From Hymenopus coronatus (Eukaryota; Arthropoda; Insecta; Mantodea; Hymenopodidae): a stretch of 64,000 nt of DNA. A program made the position numbers and the translations under genes. Of the stretch, positions 1-14,900 are shown one piece after another. Position 1 is the stretch's first letter; each line of letters begins with the position of its first letter. The notes under the pieces are model-generated. The model was not told the origin of the DNA. It saw only the letters and a program-made list of their open reading frames with translations, and did not search any database. The stretch lies in the NCBI GenBank assembly GCA_030762935.1, contig CM060900.1:370858632-370922631 (forward strand). The letters are read 5' to 3'.

Positions 1-181
1 TCTTCTTAATTCAGAGATATGATACAATCTCTTCCTTTTAGTCAGTGCTCATTTTTATATTGTCTAAGTAAGTTCTGCTCCAAAAGTACAATTTACTCAT
101 TTAAGTAGAATCGTGTGCTAGAAGTTTACACTTAATTCTTATGTTAGATTACCTTTCATCTATGGTTTTTAAAATATTTAC

Positions 182-262
182 CTTTTCCATTTCTGCAACC
201 TTTTGCATTCTACCATCAAGCTCTCTTCTTATTGCAGCAGCCTGCTCATCTGCAGAATCCAG
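182..262 (-). CDS. Cadps: CAPS exon ([14 protein letters not shown] segment)
   Basis: 81 bp, 27 codons, phase 0 at both ends; acceptor TTGACAG, donor GTAAAT. Encodes [18 protein letters not shown] and a Lys/Glu-rich end. The intron to the upstream exon is 275 bp. The rest of the gene continues past the left edge of the window. Confidence 0.95.
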
Positions 263-3200
263 CTGTCAACAAAGTCATTCTTTTTAATATTATACAGCAA
301 CTATACTCATTATGCATGCAATTAGGCATGTTAAACATACTGATCTAGACTTTTCACATTCATTAACAGAAAAATAAAACTGACTATCCAAAATAAATTG
401 TCATGACATTAATTTATTACCAAAAATAGCTAGATATTATAGTTCAAGTTAAGTATTTGTATCTGTAGTACCATCCAGTGATCTAAAAATTAATAAAAAT
501 TCATGCATATACTATATTGGCAGCTTTAAAAACTTACTTGCAAGGCATTGAAGAGTAGCTGATGCTCAAATTTCTTGACACCCAGAATTTGCTGAAACAT
601 GTCATATAACTGCTCCTTTGATAGAATAAGCTCACTATTGAGGGACTGCTGTTGCATACGGGAGGGCCTCTTTGAGTCTTCTTCACCTACTGATGTTTTA
701 AATCATACACATTTTCATTAAGTTATTCAAGCTAGACTTCACTGTTTATTTGTGATCTAAGTAACAGCTTTTAGTTTGCAATAAATTGTAGCCAAACTTA
801 ATATGAAAGAAGAACAAATAAGAGATGAGATATCACCTAAAGTATATGGAAAATGGGCAATCAAACCAAAGGAGCGTGGAAAACTGCTCCAAGAGATGAA
901 GTGACACATGATATGCAAGAGCACATGCACACGCGTGCGCGCGCACACACACACACACACACAGGCTCTCTTCTTCATTAAAGGTATATCATTCTTCAGA
1001 AGTATAAGTAGCAGCTGCCAGAGAACTCCAATAATGGAAACATACAAAGTAATAAAAAAAAAAATATTTAGTAATTTAAGACAAAAAGAGGAATAAAAAT
1101 GTGTATAAAATTAACTAGATTGTAAATTTAAATACTCTTTAACAACTGAACTGCAGAAAGGAATCTTTATGACCCCCTTAATACATATATATACAAAACT
1201 TCAAAAGTTTGGTTTATAGCTTTAATTTACCGATAAGTTCAGTAGAATAGAAGCGCATGTATAATTGTGTGTGAAAATATTTAGCTGGAAAATGTGGTAC
1301 TTTAAGTGGAGTTAGTTGTTACTACATGTATTAAGATCAGGAGAGTATTATATGTTCAAGAATCTAAATCAGTTAACTCAGACTAATTTCAAAATTTTTG
1401 TGTTATACAAGTGCACTTTACAGTTTAAAACAAGCCTAGAAAAGGTGTTCTATTACTCATTATTTGCTGGGAAATACTTTTTTACATCTAGAAGATATTT
1501 TACTGTTGTCATTGCTTGTTTTGACATAGTTATCCTTTATTTAATTTTTGTTACATATATTTCTGTAAAATGTTGGTAACATACTAACAATAGGTGCAAA
1601 ATATACTGTACCAAAATCACTGCAATATATAGAGTATTAATGAGTAAATTTACATAAAAACTTTGTCACTAAAAATAATTACTTTTTATCATAAATGTCA
1701 TTGCAAATTCTTCAAATTAAAAAGTAATTCCATAAATAAAAGTAAGGGAGGTTTATCATGCATTCATGATAACTGAAACTTTTATGCTTTTAGTTTGAAT
1801 GGTTTGAGATAGGATGACAGATATTATTTTTTCAATTTTAGAAAGCTCCAGGACTAACTTCTCTGTGCTGGGCTTCCTTGTCTTCTTTCTTCCTGTTTAG
1901 CTCCTACCTTTTCAGTCTGGCTTCTTTATACATCTCCTCCATAGCATTATCAGCTTTAACAACAAGATTCAGATATAATGCACACAGTTTTCTTTCATAT
2001 TTTCTCCTGGTTCAATGTCCATTGCATTCAATAACATAAACTCTCTTTTAACACCCATCTTACAATGTATTAGAGAGTCAAAAACACTAGTTTCAATTGT
2101 TTTTGCTCAACATTGCATTTATGTTACTCTTTACCAGATGCAGCTGTCGAAAGACTCATTTTGGTTTTGAGTCTTAGTATGCAGACATTTCTTCAATAGT
2201 TTCTTATAAATAATTGGCTTAATTTTTTCAATCACAGCAGTTGAGAAGGAATGTTTATGTACAAATTTGGTATTCTGACAAGTTATTGCTGATAACCACA
2301 CCACAGTTTAGCTCCTGGTGGATAGAGACCATGGGAAGGCTTCTCATCTGTAGAACATTTATGCAAAAATAAAACCCATACAGCTTTCTGCATTTCTTTT
2401 GGTCTACGGCTATTATTTCTAATTTTCATTCAATAATGTATATTTTTGTAGCTGATCAATTTTTTATTTGATAACTGACTTCAGCCACCAATTAGCTTAC
2501 TTCTGTCATTTCAAATGTTTGCACAATTCTAGCAGACATCAACACATCCTCTTCTGAACATGGCTTACACTTCAATTTTGGTAACTTCTACTTCACTATT
2601 GCATGGCTTGGCCACAGACCCTGCACAATACCCTTTGGAATCACCATCACCCAAATATTGCATATATGCAAACCTCTGGTGAGCTTAGATCTTGAGCAAA
2701 TTTTAACTTCACCTTCATCCCTCCAATGTAGCCATCAAAATTCTTGAGGCAGGCATGATCATTCTTTCTAGTGCATCCTACAAAGTACCTACTTGCTATA
2801 TGTTGCCACATCTACTACTTTTCCTGTCAGTAGTGAGGTTCCAGTCACAACACAATGTAGCAATGAGCAACCTCTCTTCTACCATGACCCATCTATAACA
2901 GTTGTAGTGACAGGACTACCCTCTAGTTCCTTTACTTCTTTAGCAGCTTTTCACATTTAACTGTGAGAAAACTTTTCAAAACTGTCATATATAGCTTGAT
3001 TACACATAACAAGCTTACTGGCAGGTGGTGGACATCCATAAGAGTACAAAAGGCATGAGCAGCCAGCTTAAATTTTCCAATTCACCTCATGGCATAAGTA
3101 AATCTAAGCTTTACAGAGAAAACCTTTATGTTTACTTGCGATTTCCACTGTTGCATTACTGTAATCACAATATTTATATTCTAAATTTAGTTTAGTTGTT

Positions 3201-6200
3201 AAATCTTTTCTGTTTGTTGTTCTTCAGTTATTTGTGCACCACCTAGAGCATTACAACTTCGACAAGAAACACTTTTGTTTATAAGGAAAGACAATATAAG
3301 CAAGTCATAATTATATTAACACTATTGGTAGCATTTGGAGATGACATATCATTAAGCTCATCACTTTCATTTAATAAATGAAATACCTTCTTTCTTGATG
3401 CACTTGAACTTGTATGGAATTGAAACCTTCAGTATTAATGATCTTCAAAATATCTTCAGTAGCCATTTAAGATGTTACACAATTGTTATTTAAATCACAT
3501 TCCTACTTTCGATTATAATACTCAGCAGGGATTTAACATTTAGGTGAAGATGTGCCATCATCATTGTAATGTTTTTTAGCTTCTTGTATTGGTTATCTCT
3601 GAATTTATGTTTAGGATTGAATGAGGTATTTCTTTCCATATTTGACTGAAAATTATACCGTCAGATATAAAAAAAGGAACACTATTTAGAAAATTGCCTT
3701 TTGTAGCTTACCTACTAAGCAAACATGTGAAAGACATATCAGAAAATATGGGAAACAGCAAGGATATTGATGTCATCCACACATCATAGAAGAGAAGGTC
3801 AGTTGCAGTACACTCACTGCAGATGCAATAGTAGCCATCATGTCATGATGAAGGCGAAGTGTTATTTACTGTCAGGCATGAGAGTTGATATATGTCACAA
3901 GACCTTTACAACTGAAAAAACTATAATTATTTACTGATTATGCTTATTGGGAACAGATGGATACTGGAACAAGAAGATGTGAGATTGATAATTGATAGTG
4001 AACTGTAAACCATTTTATGGTGGCAGTTTAATGGACACTGCTGATGAAATTCTTTACAATTTACTTTTGCTACTTGAATAAGTTCCTAGTTATTAATTAT
4101 TCCATATGTACGGATTAACAACAGTTCAAAAATTAGTTATATTATCAGCTACTTGCAGAAGCTGTTACTTAATAAGAAAAATACAGTTACTAAGTTAGTT
4201 TGTGGGAAGCGTAGTGAAGTACTTTAACATTATAGTCACAAACTAGGATGATTATTACTCTAGCTTCACTCGATATATCCAGAACTTACTGTGACAGGTT
4301 TTGGAGACCAGTATCTCCATCTTCAACCTGGGTTCATAGCCATGTTTTCTCCTGTTATTAAAAGATGGTGTTTCCCTGGCTGGATGTACTATACAATGAG
4401 ATCATTTTTGCCCAGGATTTTGAACTTTAACAGGTTATGCTTATTTTTATAGATGTATAATTTTTCACTAATGGAGTGTTCTACTAGTTTCCTAAAGGCT
4501 TTTAACAGTTTGGGTTTCCTTTCAACTGTACAAGTTAAACAAAATGAACCTTATTCACTGTCTGTTCAGTGCAATGAACTTAGTATTGGCCTTTCAAATA
4601 GTAACAGAACTCATACATTTAACTTAATATTTCAGTTCATTCTTCTTATGAAGGTTCTCTTCTAACATAAAATGTGTTCATACTTAAAAGGACTGCTTTC
4701 CATTTTTACCTAAGATACAACACCAAATTTGTAATTCTTTTGTTTCTGCTGGAATATAACAGAAGTCTAGCAGTGTGCCATCATAGGATATCTCCTTAAT
4801 TTTTTCTGTATGTGGACTTCTCAAGGGTATCAAAACACTAGCTGCCTCACATAAAATATTCACTGAATAGTGATGAAATTCTTGGTGTTCAGGAAATCTG
4901 GAAGGAGGAGATTTCTTTTACAATGATATGAATTTTGGCCATTGAATATATTGAATTTTACATTTAAATTATACCACATAAGCAAGTAGCAAAAATGAAA
5001 AGCCACTTTTTAAAATAATTTAATACATTTTAAAATAGGTTAATGCACAACTGGAGCTCTTCCTGCCTCAGAATAACTTCAGCTTCATCTATGCTAAGGC
5101 AAAGTTACTGCACAATGCAGTATCAGCAAAGTCCCTCTTCATACTTGTCCACACTAATTATGAAAGCATTATGTGAAGGTCACTACTTGTGATGTGCTTC
5201 TCAATCAGTTGTTTCATTATGAACAACTTGGAATCCCCTGACCTAAGTTCCTATTAAAATACCAATCTTCAAGCTCTCGGTACTGCTTGTAAGTTGTGTA
5301 TATGAATTCTGTAATATTCTGTGTGTATATGAGTTAATTACATTTTGTAAATGAAATGTAAATATAAACTGATTCAAGAGTTCCATATTTTTATTCCAAA
5401 TTGTGGAATATTTATGGTACCTCTTTGAGAAATTTAATGACTTAAAAGAAGAAGCTCATACACAATATTACGCATATATTGATGCTTACCTTTAAATATG
5501 CAGTCAAATTTTGCCATCCAAGATGTAAGGACAGTTTCTTTACTCAGTCCATCTATTTCTGGTAAGGATCTGCAATTTGAAATCAAATTTATTAAGCTAT
5601 TTGCTTCAAGCACACTAATCAGCATCGATAAAGACAATAAATAAACTGGACTATATATAAATAACTTTTAAATTCATGTTTTATTCATATAAGATGATTT
5701 TGTATGCAAGAGCATTCAGAAGCAGTGTTCAAAAGGAAGTTGTCCCCTTTTAAATTTAGCTTTTAAAGCAATTAACTTTAAATTTATAGACCTCTATGGG
5801 AAAATATATTTTCAAATAAACCATTTACAGTGAATTAAAAAATTGAGATATTGGGTAATAAATATTAACAGTTGTTTATTAAAGTACAAGCCTTTGAATG
5901 AAACTTGGTAGCTCTGATTTAGAGTACCAACTGCAGTAGAGGCACTTAAGGACATTATCACCTTAAAACGTATTGTTAATAATTGTGCATTATTGGCACA
6001 TTAAGCAACATGCTTGCATTTTATATTGAATAATATTAATATCCTCAAATAGATCTGTATATATTTTTTTTTTAAATTTGTTTCTGTTTTATTCTTAGTT
6101 TGTTTTTTTTCAAACTTGATCAATTGTATTTATCACCTGTATTTAAAATATGGCATTCCCACCCTCACAAATATTCTATGAACATTCTTACTTGCATGCA

Positions 6201-9200
6201 CGTTGTAAGAAGTAGTATATAATGCTGTGCCTTGAGGTTGAGTTTATATAAATTTATAACTACCTCTGAAGATTCTCTCTCACTCTATGGTATCTCTTAT
6301 TAGCCCAAAAGAATAGTGACAACCCAAAAATGTCCAGTTAGCAGAAATAGTTTATCAAAACCACATATTTTTATTTGCACTAAAGATTCTTCTATATTTA
6401 CAGTAATCACCACTGGAAACATTTTTTCCTGAAGCCATATCTGAATATTAACAACAGAAGAAGACTTCCAAAGTTTCATTGAAGCCAAAAAATGTGACAA
6501 AGCATTACTAAAAAGTAGACAAATTATTGCTGATTTCCACAGAGATTTGAATTATCATGCAAGAAAAACAGTCTTACAGCTGCTACTTACACTATGTATA
6601 GGATATTTTATGAAGACTTCAACTTAACATTTTTCATCTCAAAAATGTATCGGTTCAAACATAGTTTTGCATATTTAAATGTAAAAGCACATTGGAGAAT
6701 AACTATCAAACCCATTTGAATGAGATCAAGCTGATGCAAGAAGATAAGGCAAAAGATAAGAATAATTATACCTCTATGAGAGATTGTTTGATTTTGACGC
6801 AGTTTTGCCAGCTACAACTGACAAGCTTCTGCTTTTTATTATATTGTTAAAATTCAGCATATGCAATGAAGTCCAATAATACTGAATGCGGTGTGTAGCA
6901 TAAAGGAGAAAATTAAACTAGTTCAGTTATTCTAATGTAACTTGAAACTTTGAAAGGTGTCACTTACAGGAAGTACATGCAACTTTATATTCAGATAGTG
7001 ATTTGTAGAAAAATCAATTTACAAATGATGTATGTATTCAGTATGAGGTGACAAAATTTAAATAGATACAACAGAACATATCATTCATTTTGTATAGCAG
7101 CCCAATGGAGACAGTGGCTCTGGAACTTGGAGGCAAATAAATTGAGCAAAGAAGCCTGAACCTATTTATGTTTCTGAACGATATGCACTGGTGTGCAAAA
7201 CCTAAGGATGAAAGTTAAATTTGTATGGTGTGCCACTTCCAAATAAGGCAGCTTGATGAAACTTTTGCATCATATTTAGAGAGAACTGCTACAGTTTACT
7301 ACAGTAGACAACTAAATAAAATGTGCAATGAGACAAAAAGAAATTAAACTTTTATTCATAGAAAATAAGCTATGCTTAAGTTACTACATCATATGAAGGT
7401 CCCCTAGATTTACAGACTTAGAGACATGGCGCTTAAAAGAGTGAATGATCACCACAGACAGCAATGCATGCTCTGCATCGTGCTCCGATGCTGCCACAAG
7501 GTTGGTTAGGAGTTCTTATTGTAGGGCTTGGTCACTGGTGCAAGTGAACATATTGTAATGCGCCTCTACAAAGCATACCACATGTGTTCAATGTGATTTA
7601 AATTGGGGGAGTTGACAGGCCATCCATTTGCCAAATATACCCTTGTTCCAAGAGATCCTCCACCTGTGCTGTTTGATGTGGTCATACATTGCTATTCATA
7701 AAAATGAAGTCTGAAAAGATGCACATTGGGAAGGAGCACAGTATCACAATAACATTGACCAGTGAGTATACCATATTCAAAGATTTGGAGGGCAGAACAC
7801 TCATGAAATATTATGCTTCCTCACACCATTAAACCCAGGCAACCAAAACAATCATGTTCAAAGATGTTCCTGAGTGCATTACGTGTTCTCAACTCTCACC
7901 AGATGAGAGTATCCAGAATCACTACTCAGACTGAATCTCCTCTCAACTGAGAAGAGCATATATCCCCATTCATCACTGGTGCACCAATGTGTGAATGTCA
8001 ATGGAACAAAACATACTGGCCATCAGGCAAACAGACCACTTATATGTAGTCACTGTGCCACTGTGTAGTGTGAGATTGTGTATCTGCCAATCCTGTTAAA
8101 TGTGGTTGTAATTGCACCTACTGTTTGACACAGATCCCTTCTTGCTCTGCTGCTGCATTTGACCATAGTCAACCACCTCTTCTTCATGGGACAATGTGTT
8201 TTGGAAGGCTCCCCATGCACATAAAACAATGCTAATCACATTTCATCCTACATCCAGTTTCCCAATGATTTTTCCCTGTGTGATGTCAGCCAAATGTTGT
8301 CTACGGGCTATGTTGTAAAGAACACCACTACAGTGCACTGTAACAGCTTATTGATTGCCAAACACTGCCATGTCCTGTTTCTTCAACTGACCTGTATTGT
8401 GGGACCAAACCCATCTGGTGCTATAGTCTCACTACACTGATGTCATGTGATGTCCAGCTTCCTGTGTATGTGTGAGAGACCTCTGGCAACATGCTCCCAC
8501 ACTTCCATTCATTTCCACCAAGGAGTTTATATGTTATGTTAATTTATCTATCTCATCCATAGGTTTTGCACACCAGTGTATTTCAGTCCTAAGATAAGCA
8601 TGCTATACCAGGAAGACTTATATAGCACATGCAATGTACCATGAAAACATTTAGAGTTAGAAGACACCATTCGCTTAATTTAGACTCCAATTACTGAAGA
8701 ATACTAGGTACTCATCGGAAATAATTTCAAGATTTTAGAGAGAAAGTTTTAATTTTAGTTTTAAAAACAGAAAAGTAGTAAATCAGAAAAATCCTCTATA
8801 AAAACTCATATAAGTATAATGAATTCCGTGAGGTAGATGTTCTGCCAGTAACAAATGCTATGAGGACTATTAGATGGATAATGCTCAAATTATCATTTTC
8901 AATAAAACATACAAAAGAAAAGTAGAATTAATATCTGAGAGAGAAAACCTAAAGTAGGCATACTGTCATCACTATTCTGCATTTGTGATATTAAAACAGA
9001 GCACACATATGCTACAATAGCTATGCTACTTCCACTACATTATAGTTATTTATGTCACTGGAAAAATGTATAATAAACTGCTGGTCTATTTTTTAACATC
9101 TAATTTAAATCTCTGCTTTCTATTGACATAAAATAGATAGAAATAACATGTTATCAAAATAAAATATAATAATTGCCATAATTATTTTTGTTTCACATTC

Positions 9201-11211
9201 AAAAAGAATTTGATACTTTGCAACATTTTTTTTAAAATTTTTGATTAATACTTTCAATAATTTTTATGATTATCCACAGCAATGGAGAAGTAGAGAGAAA
9301 AGTAAGTGGGAATAATTGCAGTTAGATAAGACATATATTATTTAACTATAGTTAGAAACATTTTTTTTTTCAAAAGTAATGAATAAACCTTACAATTAAA
9401 AATGGACACTTCTTTAAATACCAGTCTTAAGGAACTCGCTGACATTTTTATAATCAGATTCCTTCACCTCTTCATCTCTTTACAAATACATATATCTCCT
9501 TCTTCCCCTTTTTGATTAATTGTAAATTCTAAGTCAATAAAGAAGAATACATAATCATGTTCATGATTACTCAATCTTCAGCCAGTAGCCATAAGAAGCC
9601 ATAACAATGAGTGGTTATTTAAATATAAGGGCTTCAATAATTTTGATTAAAATGATAATGCTTAGAAAAAGTTGCATACAAGGGACTGACTGACTTGACT
9701 TGACTGACTTGACTTGACTGACTGAAGTGCAGTCATGAAAGCTCCAAAGATTTATTATTTAGCTTCAAGAGAATATAAAAGCATAATGTGTCCTTGTAAG
9801 CAAATTTGGCATGCTAAAACAGATTATTTTATGTACACTATAATTACTTTACAGGCTTTATCCATGGCATATACTTTGTGGGTGATGAAGCTCAAACATT
9901 ATGAAACTCTTGATATAATATATATTGATTACTCATATATATAGTGATAACAGTTTTATTTTAAGAAGTAAGTTGCTAGTAAAAATGAGTTAGCAAAAAT
10001 TAAAGATTATAAGTGAAAATTACTAAAACAGTTGTCCTTTCTATAATTCAGTTATTTTGCTCACTATTTATTTTTCATTATTCATCACAAAATTAGCAAC
10101 TTAGATTACTAGAAATAAAGTTTGCTAATACTAGTTTAGCTGCCTGCATAGTACTTCAGTTTCTCATCAAGGCAAAGCTTGGTGTTTTTAGATATTGTTA
10201 AGAATTCAAATTGTGTCCCAAGTGACCACATGTGAGATTTGTGGTAGACAAAGCAGCGCAGGAGTGGGTTTTCTCTGGGTTCTCTGGTTTACCCTGCCAT
10301 TGCATTCCACCAGTGCTACATCTTCATTCTATGTATCATCAATGTCATCACCTGCAGTGCCATAAGTAGTAAAAACAGGCATAAAATATTGTCAAAAAAA
10401 AATTCAATTGTGTAACTGCCATTCATGTCTGAATGGTGTGGTCTGAATTAGAATGAACACAATAGTGAGTGGTAGAATAAATGACATGGAAGCCTTAAGC
10501 ATGCAGAGGCAACTTGCCCACTTCACTTTATTTGCTACAAATCCAACAGACCCCAAAAATATTAGGAAGCCAACTGTCAAGTCACTCAGCCCTAAAACAA
10601 GCTTAAGTAAACAACTTAGAAAGCCTTTTGCATAATGTCTGTAGTATAGTCTTAAGATGAAATATAATATAACATAATATAATAAATAATCATGATGTGA
10701 ATGATAATATAATAATTCTAATATCATTGAGTATAATTCTATTAGATAAATAAATGGTGTTTATAAATTAATCTTCTTACTAGTTTTATGCTTTATGAAA
10801 GCAAAAAAAAAAAAAAAAAAAAGGATAATTTAGAATGTTACCTTTTAATTTTGGGCATATACACTTACTATTTCAAGAAAACCCTTAAACTGTCTACAAA
10901 ATGTGTAATGTTATGATGATTAATATGAGGCATATCCAGAAAATAAGCACCAATTTGGAAAAAAACGATAAATTATTTGTTTTCACATTTATTGTTCATA
11001 CTCATGATGATTGTATACTGAAGAACTAAGCTATGGAGAATGTAGTCTTTAACACATACATTTCTGTTCAATATTTATCATGCCATAAAAATATGTATTT
11101 GAATATATTAAAAATGAAAGAACTTCCATTCTATTACACTAATACACATTCACTGAGCATTAATTTGAAAAAACAAATTGCTTCTGCAATTGAACATGAA
11201 ATCTAAATGTA

Positions 11212-11262
<51 letters not shown>

Positions 11263-11894
11263 CACAATTAAAACAAAATCCTTCTTGTCGAAACTCTGCA
11301 CCAGCACTACAATCGACATTTTAGAACTTGCAGACTTTTGTTTTTTTATCTGTCCAAGTCTCAAAGAAATCATTGTCTAACACTGTTCACTGTTTCGCGC
11401 AAATATATCACTTGCAAGTTAACAAGAAAATCAACTTCTCACTCACTTGTTAATGGAGCCAACTGCACTAACTTTGAATTCCATTGTTGAACTGAAAGAA
11501 GCGAAAGCGATTGTAGCATTACAATAATTATGCTGCTCTTTTTCCCATATGCCACAACGGATGCGCGTGGTGATTATTGCTTATTATTCTGTTTGGAAAT
11601 CATAAGAAGAGCAATACAAAATTACAAACGCGTTTTCTATAATTTTACTCAGTTTTCTCGGGATACCATTACAAATGGTGACCAATTTTGCAGAAAAATC
11701 ATAAATTACGGTTATATCATCGAAGAAATCCTGAAATATCAAAAAATTGCGAAATATCGCGAGCGTAAAACGTCTACAAAATACGAAACAAACATAAATA
11801 TACCTTACTTTTGCATGAGTAATTCATTTTAACAAAATTGGCGAAAAGAAAAAGTTTTAGCGAAAATCAAGGGACAATAATAATAATAAAAAAA

Positions 11895-11936
<42 letters not shown>

Positions 11937-14900
11937 CAGTTATAAGCTGTTTGTAAACAGAAAAAAATGACTAATATTCACATATTTACTGTCCAGAATT
12001 AATATCACATATTAACATTATCCACACAATGCTGCATTGAAAAACAAATTACTTCTGATTTTTTTTTCACTTATTTTGGTGTTATTTATTCATTAAAATC
12101 TGGTCTGAAATCATTATGAATGCAAATGTACAAACTATTCCTAGGATTGACATCAGTGAAATGTACTCTTTGTCAAATTTTTAAAAGCTTCATGAGAGTA
12201 AGTGCTTGTTCACACACACATAAGTATTTCAAACATTGCTATTCTTCTGAAATATGAATTTTAAGACTACTAATTTGCATACCATTGAGACATTTGTAAA
12301 ATGCTACAATTTCGTTGCTGAAGAGTTACTGAACTGTTCACAAATCTAATGATTGCATTGCAGCTCAATTAGCTCTAACGCAAACCTGCATCTGAAATTC
12401 TTAAAGATTTTCTGACAGTGCTGTGCCATTTTTACTGATAAGGGACCATCAGTCAATGCTGTGAGAACTTGCATGTGATTTATACACCAACTGAAAGAAC
12501 ATACTGAAATATGTAAAATCCTCAAAGATAGTGTGTCCCATTGAGTCGTTATCTCTTATATTTTGTTATTTATTTTATTGGCTAGCTTTGTGGCTGTATA
12601 TTTTAGTTTTTAATCCTCACATCAGAGGTTTAAGCTGACATATCCTATGTCATAAAACACATATACATAGTATGATTTCAAAGGATAAATAAGCTGTAAT
12701 CCTATTTACATGACATTTAAATTGCCACCTTGAATATTTGTAACTCCCATACAAATAGAATGCAACCACTGGCTAGTATTTAAGTGTGTTTAAAAATATA
12801 TAAATCAATAGAAATTTTGTGAACATTGCATTATTTAAAAGAAATTGATAAACATTTTAGCAGGCATATAACATTTGCAAGAGTCACTACACTTACAGTC
12901 AGTGTTCTCTCCTCACCTGCTTCTTTTGCCCAGCAGTATCCCAAGCAACAGATCAAGCCAGTAGTTCAAAGGATTTCACTCTGATTATATACATCATATA
13001 TATGCAAATAGGATGTAATATTCAAGAATTTTACATATTTCAATGTGCTCTTTCTGATGATGTATAAATTCGCTTCAAGTACATAACATTGATTATTAGT
13101 CCTTAGTGAGCAAGTAGACCAGTAGCAGAAGTTAGCTAACAGTAAGGTACTTGCATTGGTAGGGCATGATTGTCTTGTTGCATGTTATTGTGGCACACCA
13201 TGAGTCACAACCACTTGACATGCCTGCCTTAGGTTAGTGCATTGCATTGCAAAATTAAAATTTCATTTTCTTAGGCTGTTAATACCACGAGATCTACATC
13301 AATAAAAATTTGTAAATATTATTAATTTTTAGAAAACATTTATATATAATTGTGATTACCACTTAAAATGTTTGCTTATTATGATAGACTTACATAATGC
13401 ATTTACATCTGCATTACAGTAAATATACACAATTTTATAGTGAGCAGTTTAAGTGAACCTTGGAGGATAGTGTAAAGCTTGGTATATTAAGAGCAGTATT
13501 TCGAAGGAAATCCGGTGATAGCCTATCATTTTGGTAACTACTAAAACATTTATAACATTTTCATAAAGAAGAGTCCTGGTTGCTGAATGACTCACCATTT
13601 CACAGCAAAAATTAGTGATAAGCACATGGTGAGAGATCTGGACTATACAGCACTGAATCATATCTCATCAGTGCATACGGCAAAAATTTCAAGCACTGCT
13701 TAGGCAATATGTGTGCATGTGTGATTATGGAACAGTAGCACATCTCATGACAGTATTATCTGCAAATACCCTTCATTCCAGAGGGTGATATGAGTTTAGG
13801 GAATTAAAGCAGTTGTCTAAATAGTATAGATGATCAAGGATACAATGCAGCAGTCCTAATTACACTTCAGAGGATAAAGTTTAATTTTCTCTAATCAAAT
13901 TGTAAGTATATCAACATATCTGCATTTAATTTTGACAACCTGTAAATAGCATTAGTTTTACTTACTACTACTTACTTATATTACTTTCTATATAAAACAT
14001 ATTGATTATAACACATACCTAACTCGCTTTTCTATATTGTTTCTGAACACTTCACGGAAATCATGCTGTGAGCATGCTCCAGACTGAACCATCTTCAGAA
14101 CTCTTTCAGACTTAAGAAATACATCAAAATAGCTTTGTACAGCATTTTGAAATGCTTCATCGGCCATGATCTGAGTGTCACCTTTTAGGAAGCTCTAAAA
14201 ATAAAACCATGACAATTAGTGATATCTTTGATTCTTAAAAATCAGTAAACATCTTACTGAAAAATGTATACAATCAATAAAATGTAATAATCACCTGAAA
14301 ACGCCCCTGGATGGTTTCCAGTTGCTGTTTTGTTATTTTTGTTTGGCGTCTTGTCATGTCCGTAGGTTGTTTGGCATTAAAAGGGTAAGCTATACATCTT
14401 GATATGAACACATAAAGCTGTATTTTCCTTTTTCTTTCTTCTTCTTCCCGCTCTTGCTTATCCTACAGACAAGGAACACAAATTATTAGCTAGTAAAATC
14501 ATACAGGATTAAAATATCTTAGTGCCAAATACCTAGAAGGAACCAACAATAGAGGAGGACAGTCGTGGCTGCCACAAGTTTTGGCTGCTGTATTGATGTG
14601 TAAGGGTAATAGAAGGTAAGGGGGGTAATAGAAGGTAAGGGTAGTAAGGTTATATAGAAGTGATTCTAGCCTCTCCTGTATTAACACTTTTAGTTCTTGC
14701 TTACTATTGAAAAATGTGTCAGAGATTTCAATGAAATGATTGTGTTAAAATTTGTGTAATTAAAAAATACAAAGTAACTTGTATTCTTTTAGTATAACTT
14801 AAATAATACAAAAGAAATTAATATCCTTTATCTAAGAATCAGTACCCTGAATTCATTTACTACTTGTTGTTTCTCCATCTACCAGTTCATCACAAACAAT

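Noticed and set aside
12400..12480. Possible hAT motif ([11 protein letters not shown])
   Set aside because: A single short match; the surrounding frames show no other hAT landmarks and no termini were found.
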